From Chryseobacterium daecheongense (GTDB lineage Bacteria; Bacteroidota; Bacteroidia; Flavobacteriales; Weeksellaceae): DNA of 64,000 nucleotides. The notes under the pieces were generated by a model that did no database searches, was not told where the DNA came from, and saw only the letters and a program-made list of their open reading frames with translations. Positions 34,841 to 45,100 of the stretch are shown in pieces (positions within the stretch are counted from its first letter, which is position 1; each line of letters opens with the position of its first letter). The position numbers and the translations under genes are program-made. The stretch lies in assembly GCA_027920525.1 (NCBI GenBank), contig CP115858.1, positions 2,170,001 to 2,234,000 on the forward strand. The letters are read 5' to 3'.

Positions 34841-35380
34841 ATGAAAAAAAATATACCATATCTTGTACTTATCATTATTATAGGAATTATTGCTTTTATT
34901 CCAGGAGTAAGAAATTTTGTGAAGGACCAGTTCTTTCCTGTTGCTACTATAGAAAATGCAGTAACTGTAAGTAAGGAAGATTATGATATCGATTTACAGG
35001 GGATTAACGTTCCAAGTACAAATCTGAAGAACTTTAAAGATAAGCCTATCTTTCTAAATTTCTGGGGAACCTGGTGCCCGCCATGCAGAAAAGAATGGCC
35101 AACCATTCAAAAGCTTTACGACACCAGAAAAGGGAATGTAGACTTTGTACTGATTGCTATGAAAGATGAAGAATATGCAGTAAGGAAATTCCTTCAGGAA
35201 AATAATTATACGGTCCCTGTTTATATTGCCCAAAGTCCGATTTCAGAAAAGCTGTTACCAAAAGCATTCCCGACAACATTTTTACTGGATAAATCGGGAA
35301 GGATCCTGATCAAAGAAGACGCGTACAGAGATTGGAATACAGAGTCTGTACATCAGTTCATTGACAATATTATTAAATAA
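34841..35380 (+). CDS. TlpA-type membrane-anchored thiol-disulfide oxidoreductase
   Basis: The 179-residue protein has an N-terminal membrane anchor (residues 6-22) and a periplasmic TlpA/ResA-like thioredoxin domain with WCPPC (Cys79 and Cys82) and a cis-Pro near FPTTFLLD. It reduces or isomerises disulfides outside the cytoplasm. It follows the single-Cys thioredoxin-fold gene by 38 bp. Confidence 0.88.
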   Translation: MKKNIPYLVLIIIIGIIAFIPGVRNFVKDQFFPVATIENAVTVSKEDYDIDLQGINVPSTNLKNFKDKPIFLNFWGTWCPPCRKEWPTIQKLYDTRKGNVDFVLIAMKDEEYAVRKFLQENNYTVPVYIAQSPISEKLLPKAFPTTFLLDKSGRILIKEDAYRDWNTESVHQFIDNIIK

Positions 35381-35463
35381 ATCTTTTAACGAATTTTTAT
35401 AATTATTTGGTATAGAATTTGCGAATTTTGTAAAGTCAAGAATTTATTTAAACCAAACACAAA

Positions 35464-35811
35464 ATGAAATATTCTAAATTAAACCTGGCTAAAGAAGCCA
35501 TCAACCATAAGGGCTTTGTCAAAAAAATACCTGACATTTTCAGAATGGTTAAATATTGGAGAAAAGGAATTTATCCTATGAAATCCATTGATATTATTTT
35601 ACCGATGTTAGGGATTTTATATATCATTTCTCCAATCGACTTAATTCCAGAAGTAGCTGTTCCTGTTTTGGGAGTCCTAGATGATCTGGCTGTTTTATAC
35701 TTAGTGATCCCTAAACTAATCAAAGAAGTGGACAAGTTTTTACTTTGGGAAGCTGAACAAAAACTAAATACAGGTAATACTAAGATAATCGATGCTCAAA
35801 TTATAAAATAA
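35464..35811 (+). CDS. YkvA-like (DUF1232) small membrane protein
   Basis: The 115-residue protein has the DUF1232 signature, a hydrophobic segment with LGILYIISPIDLIPEVAVPVLGVLDD followed by a basic-acidic tail. Family members are small membrane-associated proteins of unknown function. It lies 83 bp after the TlpA gene and is followed by a terminator. Confidence 0.82.
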   Translation: MKYSKLNLAKEAINHKGFVKKIPDIFRMVKYWRKGIYPMKSIDIILPMLGILYIISPIDLIPEVAVPVLGVLDDLAVLYLVIPKLIKEVDKFLLWEAEQKLNTGNTKIIDAQIIK

Positions 35812-35832
35812 TTGACGCAAATATATTATTTG

Positions 35833-35865
35833 AAGCCATTCCAAAAATTTGGGATGGCTTTTTAT
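35833..35865 (+). terminator. Terminator after the YkvA-like gene
   Basis: Arms AAGCCATTCC and GGGATGGCTT pair with one G.T, then a T run. Confidence 0.8.
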
Positions 35866-35886
35866 TTATAATTTAGGGATAAATTT

Positions 35887-35915
35887 TTGAGCCTTATTAC
35901 AAATCCTTAAATTTG
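35887..35915 (+). promoter_or_regulatory. Promoter of the UMP synthase gene
   Basis: TTG at 35887-35889, an 18-base spacer and TAAATTTG at 35908-35915, a full consensus match. Transcription would start near 35919, about 16 nt before the ATG. Confidence 0.75.
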
Positions 35916-35934
35916 CAACATCTAATAAAAAATA

Positions 35935-37302
35935 ATGGAAAGTAAAAAAGAGTTCTTTTTAGAGTGCTACAAGCTAGGTATCATTAAATTTGGGAGGTTC
36001 ACTTTAAAAAGCGGTATTGAAAGTCCGTTCTACGTAGATCTGAGACCTTTGGCTTCTGATCCTAAAATTTTGAAAAATCTTGCAAATTATTTATTGGAAA
36101 TGCTTCCTCTGGATAATTTTGACCTTATTTGTGGAGTTCCTTATGCCGCCCTTCCTATGGCTACAGCCATGTCTCTGGAAAGTTATATTCCACTTATCAT
36201 TAAAAGAAAGGAGGCTAAAGATTACGGGACCAAGAAAATGATCGAAGGAATTTATCAGAAAGGACAAAACTGTTTATTGGTAGAAGATGTGATCACTTCC
36301 GGAAAATCTTTATTAGAAACCATTGCTGAAGTAGAACAGGAAGATCTAAAAGTAGCAGATATCGTTGTAGTTCTTGACAGGGAACAGGGAGGAAAGCAAC
36401 TTTTGGAAAGTAAAGGATTCAGAGTTCATACCCTATTTAATATTTCAGAAGTATGTACTATTCTTCAGGAAACAGGAGAATTATCAGATGAAGAAGTAAA
36501 AAGGATCCAGGATTTCCTTTTAGGAAACCACATTCAATTTGAAGAAAAAATCAGAGCTTCTTATGAGCAGAAATTAAAATCCACTCAACATTCTGTTTCT
36601 AAAAAATTATTAGAACTAGCCATCAGTAAAGAATCGAACCTTATCGCTTCAGCAGATGTTACCACAACCAGAGAGTTACTGGAATTTGCTGAAAAAGTAG
36701 GACCTCATATTATTGCTCTCAAAACACATATCGACATCATCTCAGATTTCGAATTTGAAAAAACAATTACTCCGTTAAAAGAATTAGCCGAAAAGCATAA
36801 ATTCTTACTCATGGAAGATAGAAAATTTGCAGATATTGGAAACACACAGGAATTACAATTCACGAGTGGAGTTTTTAAAATTACCGACTGGGCAGATTTT
36901 GTAACGTCACAGGTTATCGGTGGTTTTGAATCTCTTGACTGCTTTAAGAATGTAGGTGTTGTTGCAATTATAGGAATGTCTTCAAAAGGAACGTTAACAA
37001 CGAATAGCTACCGTGAAGAAGCTCTTAAAGTATCTCTATCCCATCCTAATGTAATCGGAGGAGTTTCTCAAAACCCAATTCCTGAAGAATTATTGTTATT
37101 CACTCCGGGAGTAAATCTTTCAGATTCGGGAGATGGAAAAGGACAGCAGTACAATACTCCTGAACATGTTTTTAAAAGCCTGAATACTGATTTTATAATC
37201 GTAGGAAGAGGAATTTACAAATCTGAAAATCCTGAAGCTGCCGCATTAACTTATAAAAACGAAGGCTGGAAAGCTTATATAAGTTCTTTAAAAAAAGGTT
37301 AA
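35935..37302 (+). CDS. Bifunctional UMP synthase: orotate phosphoribosyltransferase fused to OMP decarboxylase
   Basis: The 455-residue fusion catalyses the last two steps to UMP. The N-terminal OPRT has the PRPP loop VEDVITSGKS (residues 116-125). The C-terminal decarboxylase has the catalytic lysine/aspartate set, ALKTHID (261-267) and DRKFADIGNT (295-304). Most bacteria have separate pyrE and pyrF. This order and the decarboxylase motif DRKFADIG match the fused enzyme of eukaryotes and of some Bacteroidota. Both halves are full-length in one open frame with no sign of frameshift. Confidence 0.95.
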   Translation: MESKKEFFLECYKLGIIKFGRFTLKSGIESPFYVDLRPLASDPKILKNLANYLLEMLPLDNFDLICGVPYAALPMATAMSLESYIPLIIKRKEAKDYGTKKMIEGIYQKGQNCLLVEDVITSGKSLLETIAEVEQEDLKVADIVVVLDREQGGKQLLESKGFRVHTLFNISEVCTILQETGELSDEEVKRIQDFLLGNHIQFEEKIRASYEQKLKSTQHSVSKKLLELAISKESNLIASADVTTTRELLEFAEKVGPHIIALKTHIDIISDFEFEKTITPLKELAEKHKFLLMEDRKFADIGNTQELQFTSGVFKITDWADFVTSQVIGGFESLDCFKNVGVVAIIGMSSKGTLTTNSYREEALKVSLSHPNVIGGVSQNPIPEELLLFTPGVNLSDSGDGKGQQYNTPEHVFKSLNTDFIIVGRGIYKSENPEAAALTYKNEGWKAYISSLKKG

Positions 37303-37340
37303 TTCGAGAATAAAAATTTATAAGTCTATACAAAATGAGT

Positions 37341-37348
37341 TATATTTG
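37341..37348 (+). promoter_or_regulatory. -7 element (TATATTTG) of the M1-like gene
   Basis: TATATTTG matches the consensus and would start transcription near 37352. The ATG at 37349 is out of frame with the gene, so the TTG at 37365 is the supported start. Confidence 0.5.
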
Positions 37349-37364
37349 ATGCTTTATCACCACA

Positions 37365-40184
37365 TTGAGAAAGATCAGTATTTGTCTTATTTTGTTTTTG
37401 GGAATTGTGCAGGTTTCTGCGCAAAAAGACAGCATTTCTATTGAAGCGAAGTTATCTTCAGATAAAAAAACGCTGGATATAAATCAGGAAATTGTTTATT
37501 ACAATAACTCTGAAAAAGATTTAAGTACCGTTAAACTTTTAAACTGGGTTTCTGCTTATCAAAAAAGAGGAACTTCACTTGTTTACAGAAAACTGGAAGA
37601 TCGTAATACTGATCTTCATTTCGCAAAACCTGAACAACTGGGGAAACTTTTACAATTTAGCATAAAAGGACCTGATGATGAGGCTATTCCTGTAAATAAT
37701 TTAAGTGCGGAAAATCTTTTTATTCCTTTAAATGCACCTCTTCAACCGGGAAAAAGCATAAGACTAAAACTGCAGTATCAGATACAGCTTCCGGATAAAA
37801 AATTTACTGGATACGGTACAGCTGATCGAAATATAGCTTTAAAATATTTCTTTATTGTTCCGGATCATTTTGATCCGGACAATATTTTAGGAAGATATTA
37901 CCATGATATCGAAGAGTCCGTAAGTTTCAATACCTACTGGACCGTCCAATTTGACCTTCCTGCCCAATCTTTTATTGAAAGTAATCTTCACCAGGATCAA
38001 TCCAATTTATTCAAAGGTTATCTGGATTCAGATCCCGAGTTTATCATTTCCCAGGACGAATACCCTTTCATTAATGTAAATACAGGAGATATAAGCACAG
38101 AAGTACGGTTTGGATATCCTCTAACACCCCAGGAAAAGGAAAATTTAGAATTCTATCTTCCGCTGCATTTAAAATTTATAAAGGAACAGATCGGTTATCT
38201 TCCATCAAGACTTTTTATTTCTGAAAAGTTCAGAGCGAATGAAGATTTTTTTGGTAATAATGATATTAGTTTCTGGAAATTCCGGTTTCAATTATTTACA
38301 GATGCAGAAAAGGCAGATCTCGATTATCTGGGAATTATCACCAAAAAAGTCCTTGACGAAAGTATTATTACAGATAAACAGGATAATCACTGGTTTAAGA
38401 ATGGATTGAAATCCTATATAGAAATTCAATACATCAAAAAATTCTATGGCGAAACAAAGCTGCTGGGAAAACTACCTGAATCAAAAATATTTGGAATCAG
38501 ACCATTAAAATTATTTCATGCCTCTAATTTGAAATTAATTGATCGCTACGGCCTTACCTACCAATATATTATGTCTCAGAATCTGGATCAGAAAATCGGA
38601 GAAAAGTTTACTGTACTGAGCAATTTCAATGTAATGGCTATAAGTAGCTTTGAAACAGGAAGCTTATTCAACTATTCTGCTGATAAAATGGGATATGAAA
38701 ACTTCAATACCCTGTTGCAGAACTACATAGCTAAAAATACAGACAAGCAAATTGATCCTAAAGATTTCCTCAGAGAACTTGCAGAAAAAGATAACAGGAC
38801 CGCTTATTTAACCGATTTTTTAAAACAAAAAAACAGGGTTAACTTTAAGCTTCAGAAATTGAAGAAACAAGACGATTCACTGCATATTAAAATCAATAAA
38901 AATACCTCTGCTCCTATTCCTGTTAAATTAGAAACAAAAACGAGAGAGGATGAAAAAAAAGAATACTGGGTAGAGACCAACGGTGAGGAAATGACAAAAA
39001 CGGTTTCCATTCCCGCATTAGATATATACAAGATCACTTTAAATAATGATTATATCTTTCCAGAGTCGAATTACAGAGACAACTTCCTTTACTCCAAAGG
39101 CTTATTCTCAAATGCAAAAAAAATAAAACTTAAACTTATAAAGGATATTCCCAATCCTGAGTTTAATGAAATCTACATCAGTCCAAGAATCCGTTTCAAT
39201 AATACTTATGATAAATTTCTTTTAGGATTTAATTTCAAAAACCAATCTTTTTTTGATCAGAAATTCCTTTATTCTATTACACCTACGTACAGTACAGGAA
39301 CCGGAAAATTAACGGGTTCAGGTGCCGTTTCATATTCTTTTCTTCCTGCAGAAAGTATTATCCGCAGTTTAACCTTCGGAGTATCCGGGGCATATTACCA
39401 TTATGATTATAATCTTGCTTACAGGAAAGGCTCTGTTTTTTCCAATATCAGTTTTAGAAAGAATCCGAGAAGTACGGTAAGCAGAGGAATAAGCATGTCA
39501 TATAATTATTTCGAGAGAGACCTGAGCCCTCTTATGATAGCTAATAATGACTATGACAAGTATAATCTGTGGAGTATCGGATATGGATATACGGATAACC
39601 AGATGATCCATGAAAAAAGTCTCAGCATCAGCACCCAGGGAATGGAAGACTTTAATAAAATAACTGCCGAAGGATTTTACAGATGGGAATTTGCACCTAA
39701 ACAAAAGCTCAGCCTAAGATTATTTGCAGGATATTTCATAAGAAATGACACGAGAAATAATACTTTTAATTATGGGATTTCCAGGGTTTCCAATTACTCT
39801 TTTTCATATAATCTTTTAGGGGAAAGTGCCAACAGTGGTTTTCTTTCACAGCAGTTTATTCTTGCTGACGGAGGATTTAAATCTTTTATTCCCGGAAGTG
39901 TAAATCAATGGATTACTTCTTTAAATGTTGATACCAGCGTATGGAAGATATTCCATTTGTATGCTGATGCAGGAATTTATAAGAACAGAAACAACCCTAC
40001 CCAATTTATCTGGGATAGCGGAATTAAATTAAAAATAGTTCCTGATTTCCTCGAAATTTATTTCCCAATCCAATCCTCTCTGGGATTTGAACCCGCATTT
40101 AAAGATTATGGAAGACGAATCAGATATACTTTAGTTCTCAATCTCGGATCCATTATCAATGCCGCAAGAAGAGGATGGTATTAA
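37365..40184 (+). CDS. M1-aminopeptidase-like protein with degenerate active site
   Basis: The 939-residue protein has a signal peptide (to residue 19, QVSAQ), an N-terminal beta-rich region like M1 (gluzincin) peptidases, and a helical region where HWFKNGLKSYIE (342-352) lines up with the M1 WLxEGxAxYxE motif. Its zinc Glu is replaced by Asn346, and no HEXXH is present (LDESI at 330 is the closest). The last 300 residues look like a beta-barrel. It is likely a non-catalytic surface or outer-membrane protein. TTG start at 37365, supported by the promoter element. Confidence 0.55.
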   Translation: MRKISICLILFLGIVQVSAQKDSISIEAKLSSDKKTLDINQEIVYYNNSEKDLSTVKLLNWVSAYQKRGTSLVYRKLEDRNTDLHFAKPEQLGKLLQFSIKGPDDEAIPVNNLSAENLFIPLNAPLQPGKSIRLKLQYQIQLPDKKFTGYGTADRNIALKYFFIVPDHFDPDNILGRYYHDIEESVSFNTYWTVQFDLPAQSFIESNLHQDQSNLFKGYLDSDPEFIISQDEYPFINVNTGDISTEVRFGYPLTPQEKENLEFYLPLHLKFIKEQIGYLPSRLFISEKFRANEDFFGNNDISFWKFRFQLFTDAEKADLDYLGIITKKVLDESIITDKQDNHWFKNGLKSYIEIQYIKKFYGETKLLGKLPESKIFGIRPLKLFHASNLKLIDRYGLTYQYIMSQNLDQKIGEKFTVLSNFNVMAISSFETGSLFNYSADKMGYENFNTLLQNYIAKNTDKQIDPKDFLRELAEKDNRTAYLTDFLKQKNRVNFKLQKLKKQDDSLHIKINKNTSAPIPVKLETKTREDEKKEYWVETNGEEMTKTVSIPALDIYKITLNNDYIFPESNYRDNFLYSKGLFSNAKKIKLKLIKDIPNPEFNEIYISPRIRFNNTYDKFLLGFNFKNQSFFDQKFLYSITPTYSTGTGKLTGSGAVSYSFLPAESIIRSLTFGVSGAYYHYDYNLAYRKGSVFSNISFRKNPRSTVSRGISMSYNYFERDLSPLMIANNDYDKYNLWSIGYGYTDNQMIHEKSLSISTQGMEDFNKITAEGFYRWEFAPKQKLSLRLFAGYFIRNDTRNNTFNYGISRVSNYSFSYNLLGESANSGFLSQQFILADGGFKSFIPGSVNQWITSLNVDTSVWKIFHLYADAGIYKNRNNPTQFIWDSGIKLKIVPDFLEIYFPIQSSLGFEPAFKDYGRRIRYTLVLNLGSIINAARRGWY

Positions 40185-40214
40185 ATAAAAAATCTAAAAT
40201 TTTATAAAAACAAA

Positions 40215-40240
40215 ACGGCCGCTTTAAAAGCGGCCGTGTT
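40215..40240. terminator. Bidirectional terminator between convergent genes
   Basis: Near-perfect 10-bp stem ACGGCCGCTT / AAGCGGCCGT. It separates the plus-strand M1-like gene from the minus-strand T9SS gene. Confidence 0.85.
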
Positions 40241-40258
40241 TATATCTGAAAAGTAGAA

Positions 40259-41029
40259 TTAATCTTTTAAAATTTTCTGCGAAACAGGCTCATTGTTCAC
40301 AATTCCCGTTACGATATAATTTCCTTTTTGTAATTCTGAAACATGTAAAACCTCATTTTCTTTTACAGAAGCTGTTTTTACAACCTGTCCGTACATATTA
40401 TAAATTTTCACATCACGAGACTGAGCTCCAAACGTTATACCATCATTCTGAATAAAAGTATTTTTAACAAGCCTGTGTTTAGATACAGAAACCTCGCCGG
40501 TTGCCAATGTTCCGGTTGTCAATGAAAAGTCATCAAAGCTAACGGTTGAATTGCTGTATGCACGAAGATGTAGCTGTAATCTATTAACATTGGCCGGTGC
40601 CGTAAATGTGATTACTTTTTGTTGCCAGGCTGCACTTTTAGGTAAATATTGATTGTTATTTCTCAATGGGTCATTAGCAGCGTCCGTTACAAGATTAACC
40701 GGATTATCACCAGCATCTAAAAAATTACTCCAGATTCTTCCTCCATTACCTGAGCCGCTTATTTTATACCAAAAGCTAAGTGTATATTGCGTTCCGGCTG
40801 TAATATTAACATTTTGAAAAAAACCAGTCGTAGCTGTTGGTACATAATTAGCTCCAAAAGAGCCGGTGTGTGCATCTGCTGTAATATTAGGTGCTGTATA
40901 TACCGTATTCCAGCCAGCAGCCCAAGGTGCTAAAGTTCCTGTTTCAAAACCAGGATTTTGTACGAGATTTTGTGCATTCGCAAAAATCAATGATGTAGCA
41001 ATGCTTAAAATTGTAAAGATTTTTCTCAT
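40259..41029 (-). CDS. T9SS-secreted carbohydrate-binding-like protein
   Basis: The 256-residue protein has a signal peptide (cleaved after FANAQ), one CBM4/9-like jelly-roll domain (NLVQNPGFETGTLAPW, YTLSFWYKIS, FDDFSL; about residues 20-170) and a T9SS C-terminal sorting domain (about 185-256, ending NEPVSQKILKD). It is predicted to be exported by the type IX system to the surface or medium and to bind glycans. Its C-terminus is nearly identical to that of the next gene. Confidence 0.8.
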   Translation of the reverse strand: MRKIFTILSIATSLIFANAQNLVQNPGFETGTLAPWAAGWNTVYTAPNITADAHTGSFGANYVPTATTGFFQNVNITAGTQYTLSFWYKISGSGNGGRIWSNFLDAGDNPVNLVTDAANDPLRNNNQYLPKSAAWQQKVITFTAPANVNRLQLHLRAYSNSTVSFDDFSLTTGTLATGEVSVSKHRLVKNTFIQNDGITFGAQSRDVKIYNMYGQVVKTASVKENEVLHVSELQKGNYIVTGIVNNEPVSQKILKD

Positions 41030-41153
41030 AATTTTTCTTTTTTATGTTTGTTTTTTTAATCTCTACAACAAAATTACACCTAAATTAAAGCGACTAAATT
41101 AAGGATGGATTAAGTTTCTATTAAGAATATTAAATCAATATGCTATTATTATA

Positions 41154-41185
41154 AAAAAACCACCGCTTTTTAAACGGTGGTTTTT
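41154..41185 (-). terminator. Terminator of the second T9SS gene
   Basis: Arms AACCACCG and CGGTGGTT flank an AT loop; A and T runs on both sides make it work in either direction. It lies just after the minus-strand gene ending at 41203. Confidence 0.8.
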
Positions 41186-41202
41186 CCATTCAAAAATCAA
41201 AA

Positions 41203-42042
41203 TTAATCTTTCAGAATTTTCTGTGATACCGGTTGATTATTGACGATACCTGTAACAATATAATTTCCTTTTTGTAGCTCAGAAATATCCAAAGTCTGAT
41301 TTTTACTGACCTTAGCTGTTTTTATAACCTGTCCATACATATTAAATATCTTGATATCCTTCACTTTTGTTCCGAAAACAATACCTTCATTTTTGATGAA
41401 TGTATTTTTTATAAAACTAAATTTCTCACTACCGGCATCAAGAACAGATAAAGTAGTGGATGCTGTTCCGGATATGGTTACATTATCCACCCTGGCGGCT
41501 CCGCTTGTACTGTAATTTGATGAGGGACCCACCGCCGTGTAAGTACTGCTGTTCGCAGGATCAAACACGGATACAATCCTTACCGCAAATTGTGTGTTAT
41601 TATTGGCTCCAGCCGGAATAGAATTATTCATGCTGACCCAATTAGAGGATGATGTAGGTCCGATTTCAATTACATTCCCTACATCAAACCATTCCGTACC
41701 ATTGGTTGTGTATTGCATTTGAAAATATTTTGAGCTCGTATTGGAGCCCGCAATATTAAGAGATACGGAGATTGCCGAATATCCTGAAGTATCTACTTCA
41801 AATTTGAAACCCGCGGTACCCGATGAAGACCCTTGTCCAGGAAACCCATTCACACTCCATGCTCTGCCCGGAGACCCTGAAGCAAATGTTGGATTATTAC
41901 TTACTCCGAAAACACTTGCTGTTCCCGAACCTGTGGTGGCAGCATTTGTATTTCCATCAAAATTCCATTGAGTAATAACAGACTGTGCGGACATAACTGT
42001 TGTGGTTGCCAAAGCAACAAATAGAGAATAAATCTTTTTCAT
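41203..42042 (-). CDS. T9SS-secreted jelly-roll protein
   Basis: The 279-residue protein has a signal peptide (MKKIYSLFVALATTTVMSAQ), a beta-rich extracellular domain (about 22-195) with W-N-F-D-G-N and SAISVSLNIAGS segments, and a T9SS sorting tail (about 205-279) ending NNQPVSQKILKD. The tail shares almost every residue with the neighbouring gene at 40259 (KIFNMYGQVIKTA, LQKGNYIVTGIVNN), while the N-terminal domains differ. The function of the domain is unknown. It lies 173 bp upstream of its neighbour and has its own terminator. Confidence 0.75.
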   Translation of the reverse strand: MKKIYSLFVALATTTVMSAQSVITQWNFDGNTNAATTGSGTASVFGVSNNPTFASGSPGRAWSVNGFPGQGSSSGTAGFKFEVDTSGYSAISVSLNIAGSNTSSKYFQMQYTTNGTEWFDVGNVIEIGPTSSSNWVSMNNSIPAGANNNTQFAVRIVSVFDPANSSTYTAVGPSSNYSTSGAARVDNVTISGTASTTLSVLDAGSEKFSFIKNTFIKNEGIVFGTKVKDIKIFNMYGQVIKTAKVSKNQTLDISELQKGNYIVTGIVNNQPVSQKILKD

Positions 42043-42177
42043 CTTTGTATTTTTTATAATTTTCTATTTTTAAAAATAAGAGTATTCTCTGACGAAAAAC
42101 AATAAATATGGCGATTTTTTGTTAATAAAGCTAAACTGGCTACCTTTAACATTTTTTAAGTATTTTTACCAATTATT

Positions 42178-45100
42178 TTGGAAAATTTGCGGAATTTTAT
42201 TCTTGTATTCTTGTTTCTTTTCATGGGCACATTGGTAACAAATGCTCAGATTTTCTCATGGAAGAACCCCAATATTCCCGAAGACACCATAAAAAAGGAT
42301 AGTATTTTAGCAGCAAGGCTTGAACAGGATATTTTTTCAAAGGACACACTGGATTTCGTAAGAACAAGAAACAGAATAATTGTAGATGAGGCCGTACTTG
42401 CCAAAAATGACAAAAAAAGGTTCTTAGGCGAGCTCAACTCAAAAGGTTCCATCATCCGGGGAATTACCTTCGGAAACAATCAGGGACAATCTGTACAAAG
42501 TTCAATGGACCTTCAGATATCGGGAAGACTTTCTAAAGACGTTACCATCCTTGCGAGTATTTCTGATCATAACCTTCCCATCCAGGCCGATGGTTATACT
42601 CAAACACTCGAAGAGTTTGATAAAATCTACATGCAGCTGAACATTAAGGATAAATCCATCCTTAGAGCGGGACATCTGGACTTGGTGGAAGCTAAGAATT
42701 ATTTTGCAAAATACCAGCGACGTAGCATGGGACTTGAGTTCCAGACGGAATTTGGGAATGAAAACAAAACATTTGTAGATGTTTCAATGGGTGTGGCCCG
42801 AAGTGAGTTTCACAGGGTACGTTTTCAAGGGGTTGAAGGTAACCAGGGCCCTTATCGTTTAACGGGAAAAAATGGAGAGCAGTTCATTACTCTGATTTCA
42901 GGATCTGAACAGGTATTTATTGACGGAATATTAATGAAGCGTGGTGAAAACCAGGACTACATCATAAATTACAACACCGGTGAAGTTACTTTCACCAGTT
43001 TCCGACCAATTTTCCAACAGAACTTTATTACTATTTCTTACAATTACACCAACAGAAACTATTCCAGATATCTTTTCACAGGAAAAGTGGAACACCGTAG
43101 AGAGAAAATGAAGGTAGGCTTAAGCTGGTTCATGGAAAACGATAATAAAAATGCACCGCTTGCTCTGAATTTATCTAAAGAGGATGAGCAAATTCTGGCC
43201 AATGCCGGAAATGATCCTAATCTGATGTATGCCCCGTCAGGAGTCATTACAGAATATGATGTTAATAAGATCCTGTATCGATTGGTTCAGAATTCAGGAG
43301 TCAGCCATTATGAATTTTCCACTAATTCTGCCGAAACACTTTACCAGGTATCATTTACTTATTTTGGCCCTAATCTGGGAGATTATAAATTATCCCAGAC
43401 CACAAATAACGGTCGTGTTTTTGAATATACAGGACCAAATTCAGGAGATTACAGAGCAGTAAGAAAACTGCCTTCACCCCAGAAATCACAGGTGTTTTCT
43501 GTCAATTCAGAGTTTTTACTTAAAGAGGGTAAAATTGGCGCTGATATATCTTTGAGTAACTACGATGTCAATTTATTTTCTTCGAAGGATTCAGATCAGA
43601 ATATAGGCTATGCAGGCCGGATTTACGGGAATAAAACTTTCACTAAAAATAACTGGAAAGGAACACCAAGTTTTGAGTATCAATATATAGATAAGCAATT
43701 TCACATTCTTGATAGAATTAATGATGTAGAATTCTCCAGAGATTTCAACTTAGCTCAGGAATTCAGCCAGAAAACACAGAACCGATTCATATTCAGCTTC
43801 CTTAACAAGTGGAATAACAAATCAACTTTAAATTATCGCCTTAACTATCTGGATGAACAAAACTCATACAAAGGTTTTAAAAATGATCTTGATTTTGGCT
43901 GGATTAAAGGAAAGTTTTTCACAAAGGGAAATCTGTCTTACTTAAGTACCAATGCTATTCTCCAGGACACGAAGTTCATACGAGGGGGAGCTTCTACAGA
44001 ATATACCGGAAAAAAAGGAAGCTGGGCCTTTGGTGGAAGTATGGAACATAACGAAAAAAAATACAATGATTCTCAGCTGATGGATGTCACCAGTTTCAGC
44101 TGGAAAGAGCTTTTTCTTCAAAAGAAGATTGGTGACAGTACAAGAACAAAACTGCTTGCGAAAGTATATATGAGGGATAATGATTCAGTTCGTGACAACA
44201 GGCTGCAGAATATGAATAATATCCTGGGAGTCATGGCGGAAAGTCAACTGATCAAAAATGAAAAAACAACCTTGAATGTGTTAGTGCATTACAGGAAGTT
44301 TTTCTATCAGATTCAGGATATGCAAACAAGTCGAAACAATGATTTTGTTGTTGGGAACATTCTTTATAATCAGCAGCTTTTCAGAAATGGTATGCGTTTA
44401 CAGGCATTCTATGAACTCGGAAACGGACAGGAAGCACAAAGAGAGTTCCAATATATCAAAGTAACCGATGGACAGGGAGTTTACAAATGGACGGATTACA
44501 ATGGGGATGGCATCCAGCAGCTCGATGAATTTGAGATTGCCGAATATTCCGATCTGGCCAAGTACATCCGGGTATACACCAATTCTGTCCGGTATATCCC
44601 ATCCAACAAGAATAAATTACAGCTGGCGTTGTTTGTTAACCCGGCCATTGTCCTTAATTCTGAAAATGCATTTTTAAAACGGTGGAATTTTAATATTTCC
44701 TTGAATTCTCAAAACTCTTTTTATAAAAAAGATAAGGTCCTGGTCATCAACCCGTTCGAAAAAAACAGCGACCAGATTCTAAAAAATCAAAATATCCTGG
44801 CTTCCGTACAGTTTAACCCTACGGAAAAATCGGGTTGGAATGGAAATTACCGGTTTATCTCGAATGATAATCTCATCAATGCCAATTTCAGTAATGAAGA
44901 ACGGGAGCAGACCTCCCACTTCCTGAATTTAGGATATTGGTTCAATAAAGAATTCAGAGTCGACTGGGAAAATTCCGTTCATGATATTAAAAATTCTTCA
45001 CAATTATTTGCGACCAGGGATTACAGACTGAATAACTTTGAAACCAAGCCAAAAGCTACCTATAAATTTACAGACGCCATACAGGCAGAGCTTTCCTCCG

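Noticed and set aside
35935..37302. Fusion of pyrE and pyrF as a sequencing artefact
   Set aside because: One continuous frame with both domains complete and no compensating frameshift; fused forms are known in this group.
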